From Blastomyces gilchristii SLH14081 (taxonomy: Eukaryota; Ascomycota; Eurotiomycetes; Onygenales; Ajellomycetaceae): a stretch of 64,000 nucleotides of DNA. Under the pieces are notes generated by a model, which made no database searches, was not told the DNA's origin, and saw only the letters and a list, made by a program, of their open reading frames with translations. The stretch covers positions 1,905,506 to 1,969,505 of the forward strand of contig NW_003101677.1 of assembly GCF_000003855.2 (NCBI RefSeq), given 5' to 3'. How positions within the stretch are numbered: the first letter of the stretch is position 1; every line of letters begins with the position of its first letter. The position numbers and the translations under genes are program-made. This document shows, piece by piece, positions 48,974 to 62,041 of this stretch.

Positions 48974-49838
48974 AAAATATTCATTCTTTAAGTAGAAGTA
49001 TGTATTTTGAATAATTAAGTGATTGATTGAATCAGGCCCTGAAGCAGTTTTAACTGAACTTGAGAAGATAGCTGACTCTAATTCATTTTATGTAAGCTCA
49101 GATCATTTCCAGTCATTTTCATTAATATAGTTATGAAGTGATATATTCTCTTTCTCTGAATCTGAATCTGATGAGTTTTGAAAGAGAATTCTTATAAAAG
49201 CTTGACATTTTTTCTTAAAAGAATTTGCTGTATATAATTCATTCTGAAACTCATATTCTAAGACTGAAAGTTTTGCTACACTTCTTATTTTAATATAGTT
49301 AAAAGCTTTAAAAACTATCTTTTCTTATACTTCTTTAAGAAATTTATTTCAGCAGTCTGTTTTAACTTGTTTAATATCTGAAAAATATTCATTTCTGACA
49401 GCTTTGAACTCTTTATCAGATATTATATCATTCTTTTAATCTCTTCTAGCAGTAGCTAATTATTTTCTTTTAGATGTGATATTCTTATTTCATCAAGGTT
49501 TGAAATACTCAGAAGACTTTCTCTTTGAAATATTATCTTTAACACTTATTAGAATAATAGATGTAATGAGCTTCACTCTATTCTCAAGTATTTCATTTGA
49601 GATATCTTGATCATAATTTTAATATAGCTCACTCTGTCTTTCAGATTTTAACAGTCTTATACCTTCTTTAACTGCCTTTCAATCAGCTTTTTCAAAGTTA
49701 AACTAATTAGAGAGAAGAGGATTTTCACTCATTTGTTTTTCACTTAGTTCAATATTAAATTAAATAATCTCATGATCTGATGCTGATATTTTATTTAAAT
49801 CAATAAATCAGTTTATAATTTCTTTTTTCATTAGATTT

Positions 49839-52800
49839 TGTGGCAGGCTGCGCCCGATCAATCATATAGACTATTTCATTACACTTCATAGATTCTTCCA
49901 CTCCACTTCATAGATTCTTCTGCTTCACTCTTGAACATGTACACTCTGATTCTCAGCCATTCTCAATCGCCGATCCTCAGCCGTTATGAATGTGTATAGA
50001 TTCTTTCACCCTGAAGCTTCACTGTGTACATCATCACATATGTGTATAAATATTTATCTCAATCACTGATTTCTACACTTTCTCTTTCTTTCCTTCTCTA
50101 ACATTTTTCTCTTTGTTATATAAGACCTATAATATTATACTGATCTATTCGGCGTAGGCCTCTTACACTAGAAAAATGTTTATTGTCTTCTTATTAGAAA
50201 TGATTATTCATACATCATCTTCTCATTAGGAATGATTATTCATTGAGAGATATCTGAACACGTAATGACATGTAAGAAAGAGAAACAATCAGTTAAAGTG
50301 AACACTAAGTCCTCAGATAGAAGCTTGCTCACCAGTCACCCTGGCCCTGTAACAAGATCTTATGAAGAGAGTAAGATCTTACAAGAGAATATCAGTGAAA
50401 GACCTGAGAGTTCTGACATTTAGATGTATGAGATATTCATATGATTACACATTCAACAATCAATAATCATGTCTAATGATAATATGGGAGAACTCTTGAA
50501 TGCAAGCATAGAAACAATACCACAGTGACTCTGAGCAATGTTGAAATTACAACAACAACAGATAGCAGATATGCACACAACTCAGCAACTTCAATACAAA
50601 GAGATTCAATAATTAACTCATGTGATTTCAACATCTACAGAATCAAATACAAAAGCACTAAAAGAATACTTAGATACTTCTGCATATTTTGATGCTTTCA
50701 ATCTCACTCTCTACTCATCATGAAGAATGGAAATGCTTGTGAAACTGAGTGTAGATAAAGATGTCATCAGTTCATTAATCAATCAAAATTGATATATCAA
50801 TGAATGATTGAAGAATCACATGAAACAGAAGTTTCACTCATGAATAAAAGTATATGAATCAGTGTTACAAATGCCTGATAATATTATTAAATATCTTGAT
50901 ATTCTGTTCTGAGACACTTCTATGCAACAGAAAGTGTTAGATTGATTACAGAGCATCCGACAGAGGAACACTTCTCTTACAATATTCATCCCTGACTTTG
51001 ACACTAAGATTCTAGAAGCAGATGATCAATCTTGAGAGAATTGAATAAAGATTAGTATGCTCAAGAAGACATTAACTTTCAAACTCTTACAGACTCTTGT
51101 AAGTGTAGATAAAGATCAGACTTATAAAGATTTCTGCACACAGCTTTGAATATTGAACAACTGTCTTATCAAGCTCAAGAGTATACAGAACAGTGACAGA
51201 AGATGTTACATTTCAGTCACTCACACACCTATGCTAAAGAATAACAACAGTGATGCAGATGCTATGAACTGAGTAGACTTGAATATTTATATATAAGCAA
51301 GAGTCTTCACTGTCTGAACAGGCTTTTAAGTCTCTGAAATTACTTTCAAAGAAGTTGCTGATCAATATCAATGTGAAGTGTGCATCAACTGTAACTGATC
51401 AGAATATATTACTTTCAACTGTCAATTGATCTATGTGTCTTCACACTCAAGAGAAAGATCAGTGTCTTCTTGTTCAAAGAATGAATCAGTGTCTGTTCAC
51501 ATCAATCACATTATATTAGAGAAAGATTCAGAAGATAACTATAAGAATGTCTCAGTGAAACAGAGAAAAGATTAGCTTCTATTCAAATTTATAAACAAGA
51601 GCTTGAAGAGATCAGATGACAATGATTTGAAGAGAAAATGATAATAAATGTGATTCTTATATCTACTGTAGTTGATAACATGTATAATATGAAAGCTATG
51701 ATAGACAGCAGTCTATGTCACTATGCAATGATAAAATCTTCAGTTATAAGACATTATAACCTTTAGTGTATTCTCTTATTAAAACCTCAACTCCTCACAG
51801 AATTTGATGATTCAAAAGATATTTGTATCTGTTACATGATAAAGTTGATCATAGATGTGAAAGAATATCAATATGAAAATATCTATGTATATGAAGTTGA
51901 TAATCTTGATTATAATCTTATATTAGAACTTGTCTGACTATCTGAACAAGGTATCTTATTGAATACTTAAAACAGAAGCTGATATTCTTTAACAATGATA
52001 GAATTCATGAAGATGATATTCACAAGATCATGAATCTGACACAGATCTCTGTCAATGTGTATGAAATGCTCTGAAAAAGAAGTTGCTGATAGCAGAATTA
52101 TATGATAATTCATTTCATCAGTCTGACTGATATCAAAAAGACTCTAGAAAAGTTATTTTATATTATAATAATAGATTCTTATACAAAACTCTCTTAATAA
52201 TATCATGAATATCTAGATATCTTCTGATAAGATAATATTATAAACATATCTCTCTTACAAGATTCTGAAGTAAATCACAGTATCAAGTTAGAGAAAAAGA
52301 ATGATAAGAATCTTAAACTGTTATAAGATTCTCTTTATAACATGTTCTGAGATGAACTTCTTCTTCTTCAAGAGACACTCAATGATCTGTTGAATAAAGA
52401 ATTTATATATATTAGTAACTCTTTCACTGCAGTCTCTATTCTCTTTGTAAAGAAACCAGATGAAGAACTTCAGTTCTGTGTGAATTATTGAGAATTGAAT
52501 AGATTAATAAAGAAAGACTGTTATTCTTTATCTCTTATCAATGAAACTCTAGCTTATATTGAACAAGCTCAATGATTTACAAAGTTAGATGTTATTACTG
52601 TGTTCTATAAGATCTGCATCACTGAAGGAGATGAGTAGCTTACAGCATTCTGAACACAATATAGTCTCTTTAAATAAGTAGTCACACTCTTTAAACTGAT
52701 CAATACTCTCAGTATATTTCAGAAGTATATCAACTGAGCACTCTGAGACTTTCTTGATGAATTTATATCTGCTTATCTAGATAATATTCTCATCTTCACT

Positions 52801-55800
52801 AATGAATTCAGAAAGAAATATCAAGAGCATGTGCAAAGAGTATTACAATAACTATGAGAAGCAGAACTATCAATTGATATTGACAAGTGTGATTTTGAAG
52901 TCAAGAGTACTAAATACTTAGATTTTATCATAGAAGCTGATAAGAAAATCTGAATGAATTCTGAGAAGGTCTCTGCTATTCTTGAATGAGAGATCTCATA
53001 CACTGTGAAAGATGTATAAAGCTTCATCAGATTTACTAACTTCTATCAGCAATTTATACAAAACTTCTCAGATATCATAAGATTACTTACAGAACTTACT
53101 AAGAAAGACTCAGTATTTTAATAATCAATAGACACTGAAGCTGCATTTACACAGATAAAGAAGATATTCATTAATATCTCTCTGCTGATAATATTCAATT
53201 CTAATTATAAGACAGTTGTTGAAGCTGATTTCTCTGACTATATAATAGAAGAAGTAATATTATAAAATAATAATGAAGATGTTCTACAATTATATACCTT
53301 TATATCTAAGAAACTGAGTCCTGCTGAATGCAATTATGAGATCTATGATAAGAAACTTCTTATAATTATATACTATTTAGAAGAATAAGACTCTGAACTC
53401 TGAAGTATCTTCAAATTTAAGATAGTTATAAATCATAAGAACTTCAAATACTTCACAACTATCTATAAACTCACTGAATAATAGATATAATAATCTGAGT
53501 GCTTAAGCTGCTTTTATTTTATAATACACTACTGTTCTGACAGTCAGAATTCAATGACAGATGCTCTCTCATGATAAGAGTAAGATATATTATCTGATGT
53601 AATAGATACTTACTGAATGAACTGAGAGCACTGACTCTTAAATCTGAAAATACTAGTTAATCAAGATGAAACAGCTCACAGTACTATATATGCTTCTCTG
53701 ATTAGAACTATCACTGATATCTCAACTTCTTCTGAATCTACATTAGATGAGCTATAGTATACAGCAGCTTAAACTGATAAACTTCTTTAAGCACTTACTA
53801 AAGCAGTATGACAAGAAACATTCTGATTTCTTTCAGAATTATGTGTAAGAATTGACATCTCAGAATATTCAATCGATGATAATAATACTCTACAATTCTG
53901 TGAATAATACTGAGTCTCTCACTCTGAACTCTTACACATCTGAATAATGTAAGAGATGTATAATTTATGTATAACTGATTATTCAGACTGTGAATAACTG
54001 TATAGAATTATCTTCTGAGAGTTCTATTAATCTGAGATATTAAACAGTATCAGATACTTCATCTGAAACTGTAATCACTGTTCTTCTATTATCTTATGAA
54101 AGAACTGTAGAAAAGATCTACTAAAATCACTCAATATTTCTAATAGAATCTGATAAGATGTAGTGATTGACTTTATTATTAATCTATTTAAGAGTAAGAA
54201 TTATAGAAATATTCTGATCATTGTTGACTAACTAAGTAAAGATATAATATTAAAATCTTATAATAAGATGAATACTGAATAAGTTATTGAAGCCTTCTTA
54301 CAGAGTTCATTCTATCAAATATATAAGTTACTGAGATTAATAGTATCAGATTAAGACTGTTAATTCATAAGTACTCTCTGAATAAGAATCTATCAAGTTC
54401 TCAAGATTATATACTATCTGTTAACTATCTATCACTCTGAGATCAATGATGAATCAGAATAGATAATTCAGACTGTCAAGAACTATCTCTATAAATTCTG
54501 TAATTACTTACAAGATGATTGACATGGCCTGCTTCTACACACAGAGATTGCTATCAATGAATGAAATACTGTTTCAACAGATATAAGTCTGTTCTTTCTT
54601 ATATATAGTTATCACATGAAGATGTTGAATCTTCTAGAGATCACATAGTTCATATCAGACCTCTGCAGTCTGATTCAGATCACTAATAATATAGTAATAA
54701 AGCTCTGAGATGTCTGTGATTGAGCAGAGATCTTCATGACAACTGCAAAACAAGATTAAGAGAATCAAATCAATGTTCACTGAGACTCTGTCAAATAATA
54801 TAAGATAGAAGATCTGATATGATTGAATCTTAAGAATATATAAATCACATATTCATCTCATACACTAGATTACTGTTATATCAGGTATAAAGTGATAGAA
54901 GTTCTAGATAGTTATAACTACTGTCTTAACACATTATCAGAGATTCATGATATATTTTATATAAGCTTACTCTATCACACTGTCACTGATCTATTCTCTT
55001 CTCAACTGACTTCTGACTGACAGTCACCAGATATTATAGAAGAAGATAATGAGCTTGAGTGAGAGATTGAGAATATTCTCAATGAGAGATCTCACAGCTG
55101 CAGCTGACAATATTTCATGAAATGAGTCAGCTATAATCAATCAATCTGAACTTCAAGTTTCACATTATCTGAAACAGTGACTCTTGACTGATAAGAACTG
55201 CATCTGAAAGAGAGGAACTAATATGACAGACTGCATCTGATCAATCATATAGACTATTTCATTACACTTTATAGATTCTTCTGCTTCACTTCATAGATTC
55301 TTCTGCTTCACTCTTGAATATATATGCTCTGATTCTCAGTAGACTGGCCGCCGGGACCATGAATTTCACGTTTGGTCCCATTTGGTCTGGTCCCATACAT
55401 TTCTTGGCGTGAATCCCGCTGGGACTGGCTATTAAAAAAACATGTAAAGTGACTATATATCAGATCTTAAAATGGAACCATGACTTGAAAAAAATGAGAA
55501 AGTGGTCCCATTTGGTCCCATTTAGTTCCATTCTTGGCATAAAGTTACTATTTTTAGACATTTTAAGGTTTTTTTTAGACTATTTTTAATTTTTTAAAAA
55601 GTAACGCTTTTTGGTAACACTCAAATGAGATTTAAAGTCATTTAAAGCAATAAAAATAATTTAAATTGAGAAGTGGAAATCATGGTCCCATTTGGAAAAT
55701 GTGACAAGAGTAGACAGTAAGTCTCACTGGGACAGTATGGGACTACTATCTAATGTTAAAACCGTGTAATGGGATCAGTCGAATTGGTAATGAGACTATC

Positions 55801-56064
55801 AAAAAATCTGGTCCTGGTCCCAGACACGGTCACACGGTCAGTCTAATTCTCAGTCATTCTCAATTGTCAATTTTCAGCTGCTATGAACATGTATAGATTC
55901 TTCTGCCCTGAAGCTTCACTGTGTATACTATTACATACATGTATAAATATTCACTCTGATCACTGATTTCTACACTTTCTCTTTCTTTTCTTCTCTAACA
56001 TTTTTCTCTTTGTTATATAAGACTTATAATATTATACTGATTCATTCGGCGTAGGCCTCTTACA
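49839..56064 (+). mobile_element. Ty3/Gypsy chromovirus copy 1 (degenerate)
   Basis: The LTRs are 49839-50167 (329 bp, TGTGGCAGGC...CTCTTACA) and 55222-56064 (329 bp plus a 506-bp hAT-like insert and its 8-bp duplication). The 5-bp target duplication GATTT lies at 49834-49838 and 56065-56069. Plus-strand order, ignoring stops: Gag about 50430-51640 with a zinc knuckle (CINCN...YITFNC), protease about 51650-51950, RT about 52380-53100 (SAYLDNILIFT; YLDD expected), RNase H about 53130-53600, integrase about 53990-54900, and a C-terminal chromodomain about 55040-55160. A purine-rich tract (GAAAGAGAGGAA) precedes the 3' LTR. A tRNA primer site is not evident. Not functional. Confidence 0.93.
55340..55845 (-). 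mobile_element. 506-bp hAT-like non-autonomous element, copy 2
   Basis: It lies in the 3' LTR of Gypsy copy 1. It starts TAGACTGGCCGCC and ends CACGGTCAGTCTA, with the 8-bp target duplication ATTCTCAG at 55332-55339 and 55846-55853. The duplicated site fits the nTnnnnAn preference of hAT elements. It keeps more CG and GG/CC than copy 1 or the surrounding LTR, so it is younger or less mutated. Confidence 0.92.
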
Positions 56065-56290
56065 GATTTTATAATATGAAGCTTAAATCTATAATAGATT
56101 TCTGTTTCATGTCTTTTCTAAAGAATGTTTATTAATCAGACTTGTTAACTAAATCTATTAAATATTCAAAGATTCATTCAATCAGATTATCAGCTCTTAC
56201 TACTCTTTTGCATTCTGAATTTTATCAGAGATAATGTGCATTGAAATCTTCTATAATTATAGAGTTTCTTAATAAAGTTATATTCAGAAA

Positions 56291-59200
56291 TGTGGCGGGC
56301 TGCGCCCGATCAATCATATAGACTATTCTGTTACACTTCACAGATTTCAACCGCTTCATTCTCGAACACGTACACTCCGATTCTCGGCCATTCTCAATCA
56401 CTGATCCTCAGCCGCCATGAACATGTATGCTCCGATTCTCGGCCATTCTTGATCACTGATCCTCAGCTGCTATAAACACATATAGATTCTTCCGCCTCAA
56501 AGCCTCACTGCATACACTATCACATACATGTATAAATATTCACTCTGATTGCTGATTCTCACACTTTCTCTTTCTTTCCTTCTCTAACATTTTTCTCTTT
56601 GTTATATAAGACCTATTAATATCATATCAGTCTATTCAGTGTAGGCCTCTTATACTAGAAAAATATTCATTGTCTTTCTATTAGAAATGATTATTCATGC
56701 ATTGTCTTCTTATTAGAAACAATTACTCACTGAGATATCTGAATATATAACAATGTGTAAGAAATAGAGAAACAGTTAAACAGTTAAGTGAACACTGAGT
56801 TCTTAGATAGAAGCTTGCTTATCAGTTACTCTGACTCTGTAATAAGATTTTACAAGAGAATATCAGTGAAAGACCTGAGAGTTCTGACACCTCAGACATA
56901 TGAGATATTCATACAATTACACATCTGACAATTGATATAATCATGTCTAATAATAATATGAAACTCTCAAATGCAAGCATAGATATGATGTCACAGTGAC
57001 TCTGAGTAATGTTGAAATTACAATAACAATAAATAGCTGATATGCATGCAACTTAATAACATCAATATAAAGAGATTCAATAATTATCACAATAAGAAAC
57101 TCATACAATTTCAACATCTACAGAATCAAATATAAAAGCATTAAAAGAACACTTAGATGCTCTCACATATTTCAATACTTCTGATCTCACTCTCTACTCA
57201 CCATGAAGAATGAAAATGCTTACAAAACTGAGTATAGATGAAGATGTCATTGATTCATTAACTAATCAAGATTGATATATCAATGAATGATTGAAGAATT
57301 GTGTGAAACAGAAGTTTCATTCATAAATGAAAGTATGTAAACGAGTATTACAAATGCCTGACAATATCATGAAATATCTTAATATTCTGTTCCAAGACAC
57401 TGCCATGCAATAGAAAGTATTAGATTGATTACAGAGTGTCTGACAGAGAAACACTTCTCTTACAACATTTATCTCTGATGTCAACATCAAGATCTTAGAA
57501 GTAGATGATCAATCTTGAGAGAATTGAATGAAGATTAGCATACTCAAAAAGACATTAACTTTCAAACTCTTACAGACTTTTATAAGTGTAAACAAAGACT
57601 TAACTTATGAAGACTTCTGCACACAGCTCTGAACATTGAACAACTGCCTTATCAAGCTCAAGAGTATACAGAACAGTGATAGAAGACATTACACTCACAC
57701 ACCTGTACTGAGGAATAACAGCAATAATGCAGATGTCATGAACTGAATAGACTCAAATGCCTATACACAAGCAAGAGTTTTCACTATTCAAACAGGCTTC
57801 TGAGTCTCTAAAATCACTTCTGAGAAAGTTGCTGATCAATATCAATGTGAAGTATACATCAACTGTAACTGATTAGAATACATCACTTTCAACTGCTGAT
57901 TAATCTATATGTCTTCACACTCAAGAGAAAGACCAGCATCTTCTCACTTAAGAGAAAGATCAGTGTCTTCTCATTCAAAGAATGAATCAGCGCCTGTCTG
58001 TGTCAACCACATAACATTAGAGAAGGATTCAGAAGATAACTATGAGAATGTCTCAATGAAACAGGGAAAAGATTAGCTCCTGTTCAAATTTGCAAACAGA
58101 AGCTTGAAGAGATCAGATAACAACAATTTGAAGAGAAAATAACAATGAATGTAATTCTTGTATCTACTGTGATTGATAACATGTATAATATGAAAGCCAT
58201 GATAGACAGTGATCTATGTCACTATGCAATGATACAATCTTCAGTCATAAGATGTCATAATCTTCAGTGTATCTTCTTATCAAAACCCTGACTTCTTGCA
58301 GGATTTAATGATTCAAAGGACATTTGTACCTGTTACATGATGAAGCTGATCATAGATGTGAAAGAATATCAATGTGAAGATGCCTATGCATATGAAGATT
58401 ATAATCTTGATTATAATCTTATATTAGAACTTGTCTGACTATCTGAACAAGGCATCTTATTAAATGCTTGAAACAGAAGCTTGATATTCCCTAACAATAA
58501 TAGAATTCATGAAGATAACATTCACAAGATCATGAATCTGACACAGATCTCTGTCAATGTGTATGAAATGCTCTGAAAAAGAAGTTGCTGATAGCAGAAT
58601 TATATATTAATCTATTTCATCAGTCTGACTGATATCAAGAAAGCTCTAGAAAAGTTATTCTATGTTATAATAACAGATTCTCACACAAAACTCTCTCAAT
58701 AATATCATGAATCCCTAGATGTCTTTCAACAAGATAACATTATGAATATATCTTCTTTACAAGACTCAGAAGTGAATTACAGTATCAAGTTAAAAAAGAA
58801 AAATGAAAAGAACTCTGAGTCACTGTTAGGCCCTCTTTATAATATCTCTTAAGATGAACTTCTTCTTCTTCAGAAGACACTCAATGATCTGTTGAATAAG
58901 AAATTCATATATATTAGCAACTCTTTCACTGCAGCTTCTATTCTGTTTACAAAGAAGTCAGGAGAAGAACTCTGATTCTGTGTGAACTACTGAGATCTGA
59001 ACAGATTGACAAAGAAAGATTATCATTTCTTATCTCTCATTAATGAAACCCTAGCATGTATCAGATGAGCTCAATGATTTACAAAGCTAGATGTCATTGC
59101 CATGTTTCATAAGATTTATATCACTGAAGAAGATGAATGACTTACAGCATTTTAAACATATTATGACCTCTTTGAATGAGTAGTCACACTCTTTGAACTG

Positions 59201-62041
59201 GCTAATGCTCTCAGTATATTTCAGAAGTATATCAACTAAGCACTCTGAGATTTTCTTGATAAGTTTGCATCTGCTTATCTAGATGACATTCTCATCTTCA
59301 CTAATGAATTCAGAAAAGAATATCAAGAGCATGTGTGAAGAGTATTACAACAACTATAAGAAGCAGAACTATCAATTGATATTGATAAGTGTGATTTCAA
59401 AGTTAAGAGTACTAAATACTTAGATTTCATCATAGAAGCTGATAAGAGGATTTGAATGAATTCTGAGAAGATCTCTATCATTCTCAAATGAGAAGCTTCA
59501 TATACTGTGAAAGATATATGAAGCTTCATTGAATTTACTAACTTCTATCAGTGATTTATATGAAACTTCTCAGATATTGCAAGATCACTTATAGAACTCA
59601 CTAAGAAAGACTCAGTATTTCAATGATCAGTGAACACTGAAGCTGTATTTATACAGATGAAGAAGATGTTCATTAATACCTCTCTGCTGATAATATTCAA
59701 TTCTGATTATGAGATAGTTATTGAAGCTGATTTCTCTGACTATATCACAGAAGAAGCTATATTACAATATAATGATAAAGATGTCTTATAATCATGCATC
59801 TTCATATCTAAGAAACTGAGTCCTGCTGAATGCAATTATGAGATCTATGATAAGAAACTTCTTATAATTGTATACTGTTTAGAAGAATGAGACTCTGAAC
59901 TCTGAAGTGTCTCTGAATTTGAGATAATCACAGATTATAAGAATCTCAAATACTTCACAACTATCTATAAGCTCACTGAATGACAGATACAATGATCTGA
60001 GTTTCTAAGTCACTTTTATTTTACAATACATTATCACTTCAGCAGTCAGAACTTAATGACAGATGTACTCTCACAATGAGAACAAGATATACTGTCTGAT
60101 GTAACAGACATGTACTGAATGAATTGAGAACATCAGCTCTTGAACCTGAAGATATTAGTTGATCACAATGAGATCACTTATAACACTATACATGCTGCTC
60201 TGATTAGAACACTCTTTCTCTGAACTGATACTGATATCTCCACTTCTTCTACACTGAATAAACTGTGGTATACAGTAACTCAGACTGATGAACTTCTTCA
60301 AATCCTCACTGAAGCAGTATAACAAGAAGTGTCTCAATTCCCTTCAGAATTATATATAAAGACTGATATCTTGAAATGTTCAATAGATGACAGTAATGCT
60401 CTGTGATTTCATGAATGACACTGAGTCCCTCACTTTGAACTCTTACACACCCGGATAATGCAAGAGATGCATGATTCATGTATGACCAGTCATTCAGACT
60501 GTGAACAACTGTATCAAATGATCTCTTAAGAATTCTACTGATCTGAGATATCAAATAGCATCAGATGTTTTGTCTGAAACTGCAACTGTTATTCTTCTAT
60601 CATCTTATAAAAGAACTGTAGAAAAGGCCTGCTGAAACTGCTTGATATCTCTGATAGAATCTGGTGAGATGTGATAATTGACTTCACTGTTGATCTCTCT
60701 GAGAGTAAGAACTGTAGAAATGTTCTAGTCATCATGAACTAATTAAGCAAGAGTGTAATATTGAAACCCTATGACAAGATGAATGCTGAATAAGTTGCTG
60801 AAGCTTTTCTAAGAAGCCTGTTCTATCAGATGCATGAATTACTGAGATTTATAGTATTGAATTGAGACTGTCAATTTGTGAGTACTCTCTGAACAAGAAT
60901 CTGTCAAGTTCTTAAGATTATACACTGTTTATCAACTGTCTATCACTCTGAGACTGATAATACATCAGAACAGACAATTCAGACTGTAAAGAATTATCTT
61001 TATAAGTTCTGTAATCACTTATAAGATGATTGATATAATCTTCTTCTACATGCAGAGATTGCTATTAATGATTAAGATATTATTTCAACAGATATAAGCT
61101 CATTCTTTCTTATATATGATTATCACATGAAGATGTTAGATCTTCTAGATATCACACAGAATATATCAAATTCTCACAGTTCAATTCAGATCACTGATAA
61201 TATAGTAATAAAACTCTGAGATACCTGTGATTGAACAGAAGTCTTCATGATGAGTGCTAAACAGAATCAAGAAGATTGAATCAATGTTCACTAAGACCTC
61301 ATCAAACAATATAAGATAGAAGATCTGATATGATTGAATCTTAAGAATATACAAATCACATGTTCATCTCATACACTAGATTACCACCATGTCAGGTATA
61401 AAGTGATAGAAGTTCTAGATAGTCACAACTACTGTCTTGACACATCATCAGAGATTCATGATGTCTTTCATACAAGCTTGCTCTGCTGTGCTGTCACTGA
61501 TTTATTTCCTTCTCAACTGACTTCTGACTGACAACTGTCAGAGATTATAGAAGAAGATAATGAGCTTGAATAAGAGATTGAAGATATTCTCAATGAGAGA
61601 TCACACAGCTGTGACTGATAATATCTTATAAGATGAGTTGACTATGATTAACTGATCTGAACTCTGAGTTCTGCATTATCTGAAACAGCAGTTCTTGACT
61701 GATGAGAACTGCTTCTGAAAGAGAGAGACTAATGTGATGAGCTGCACTCAATCAATCATATAGACTATTTCATTACACTTCACAGATTTCAATCACTTCA
61801 TTCTTGAACATGTATGCTCTGATTCTCAGCCATTCTGAATCACCGATTCTCAGCTGTCATAAACGCGTATAGATTCTTCCGCCCTGAAGCCTCATCATGT
61901 ACATCATCACATACATGTATAAATATTCACTTTAATTGCTAATTCTCACACTTTCTCTTTCTTTCCTTCTCTAACGTTTTTCTCTTTATTATATAAGACC
62001 TATTAATATCATACCGATCTATTCGGCGTAGGCCCCTTACA
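56291..62041 (+). mobile_element. Ty3/Gypsy chromovirus copy 2 (degenerate)
   Basis: The LTRs are 56291-56654 (364 bp) and 61733-62041 (309 bp); the 55-bp difference is a tandem duplication in the 5' LTR. The 5-bp target duplication AGAAA lies at 56286-56290 and 62042-62046. Domain order is as in copy 1: Gag about 56940-58130, protease about 58140-58430, RT about 58870-59590 (here YLDDILIFT is kept), RNase H about 59640-60120, integrase about 60490-61450 (a stop-free piece at 61334-61531 with VIEVLDSHNY) and chromodomain about 61545-61700. The purine tract GAAAGAGAGAGA precedes the 3' LTR. Stops are frequent throughout. Not functional. Confidence 0.93.

Noticed and set aside
52821..53027. Minus-strand open frames at 52821-53027 and 59323-59529
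   Set aside because: Antisense to the Gypsy reverse transcriptase; the real coding sense is plus.
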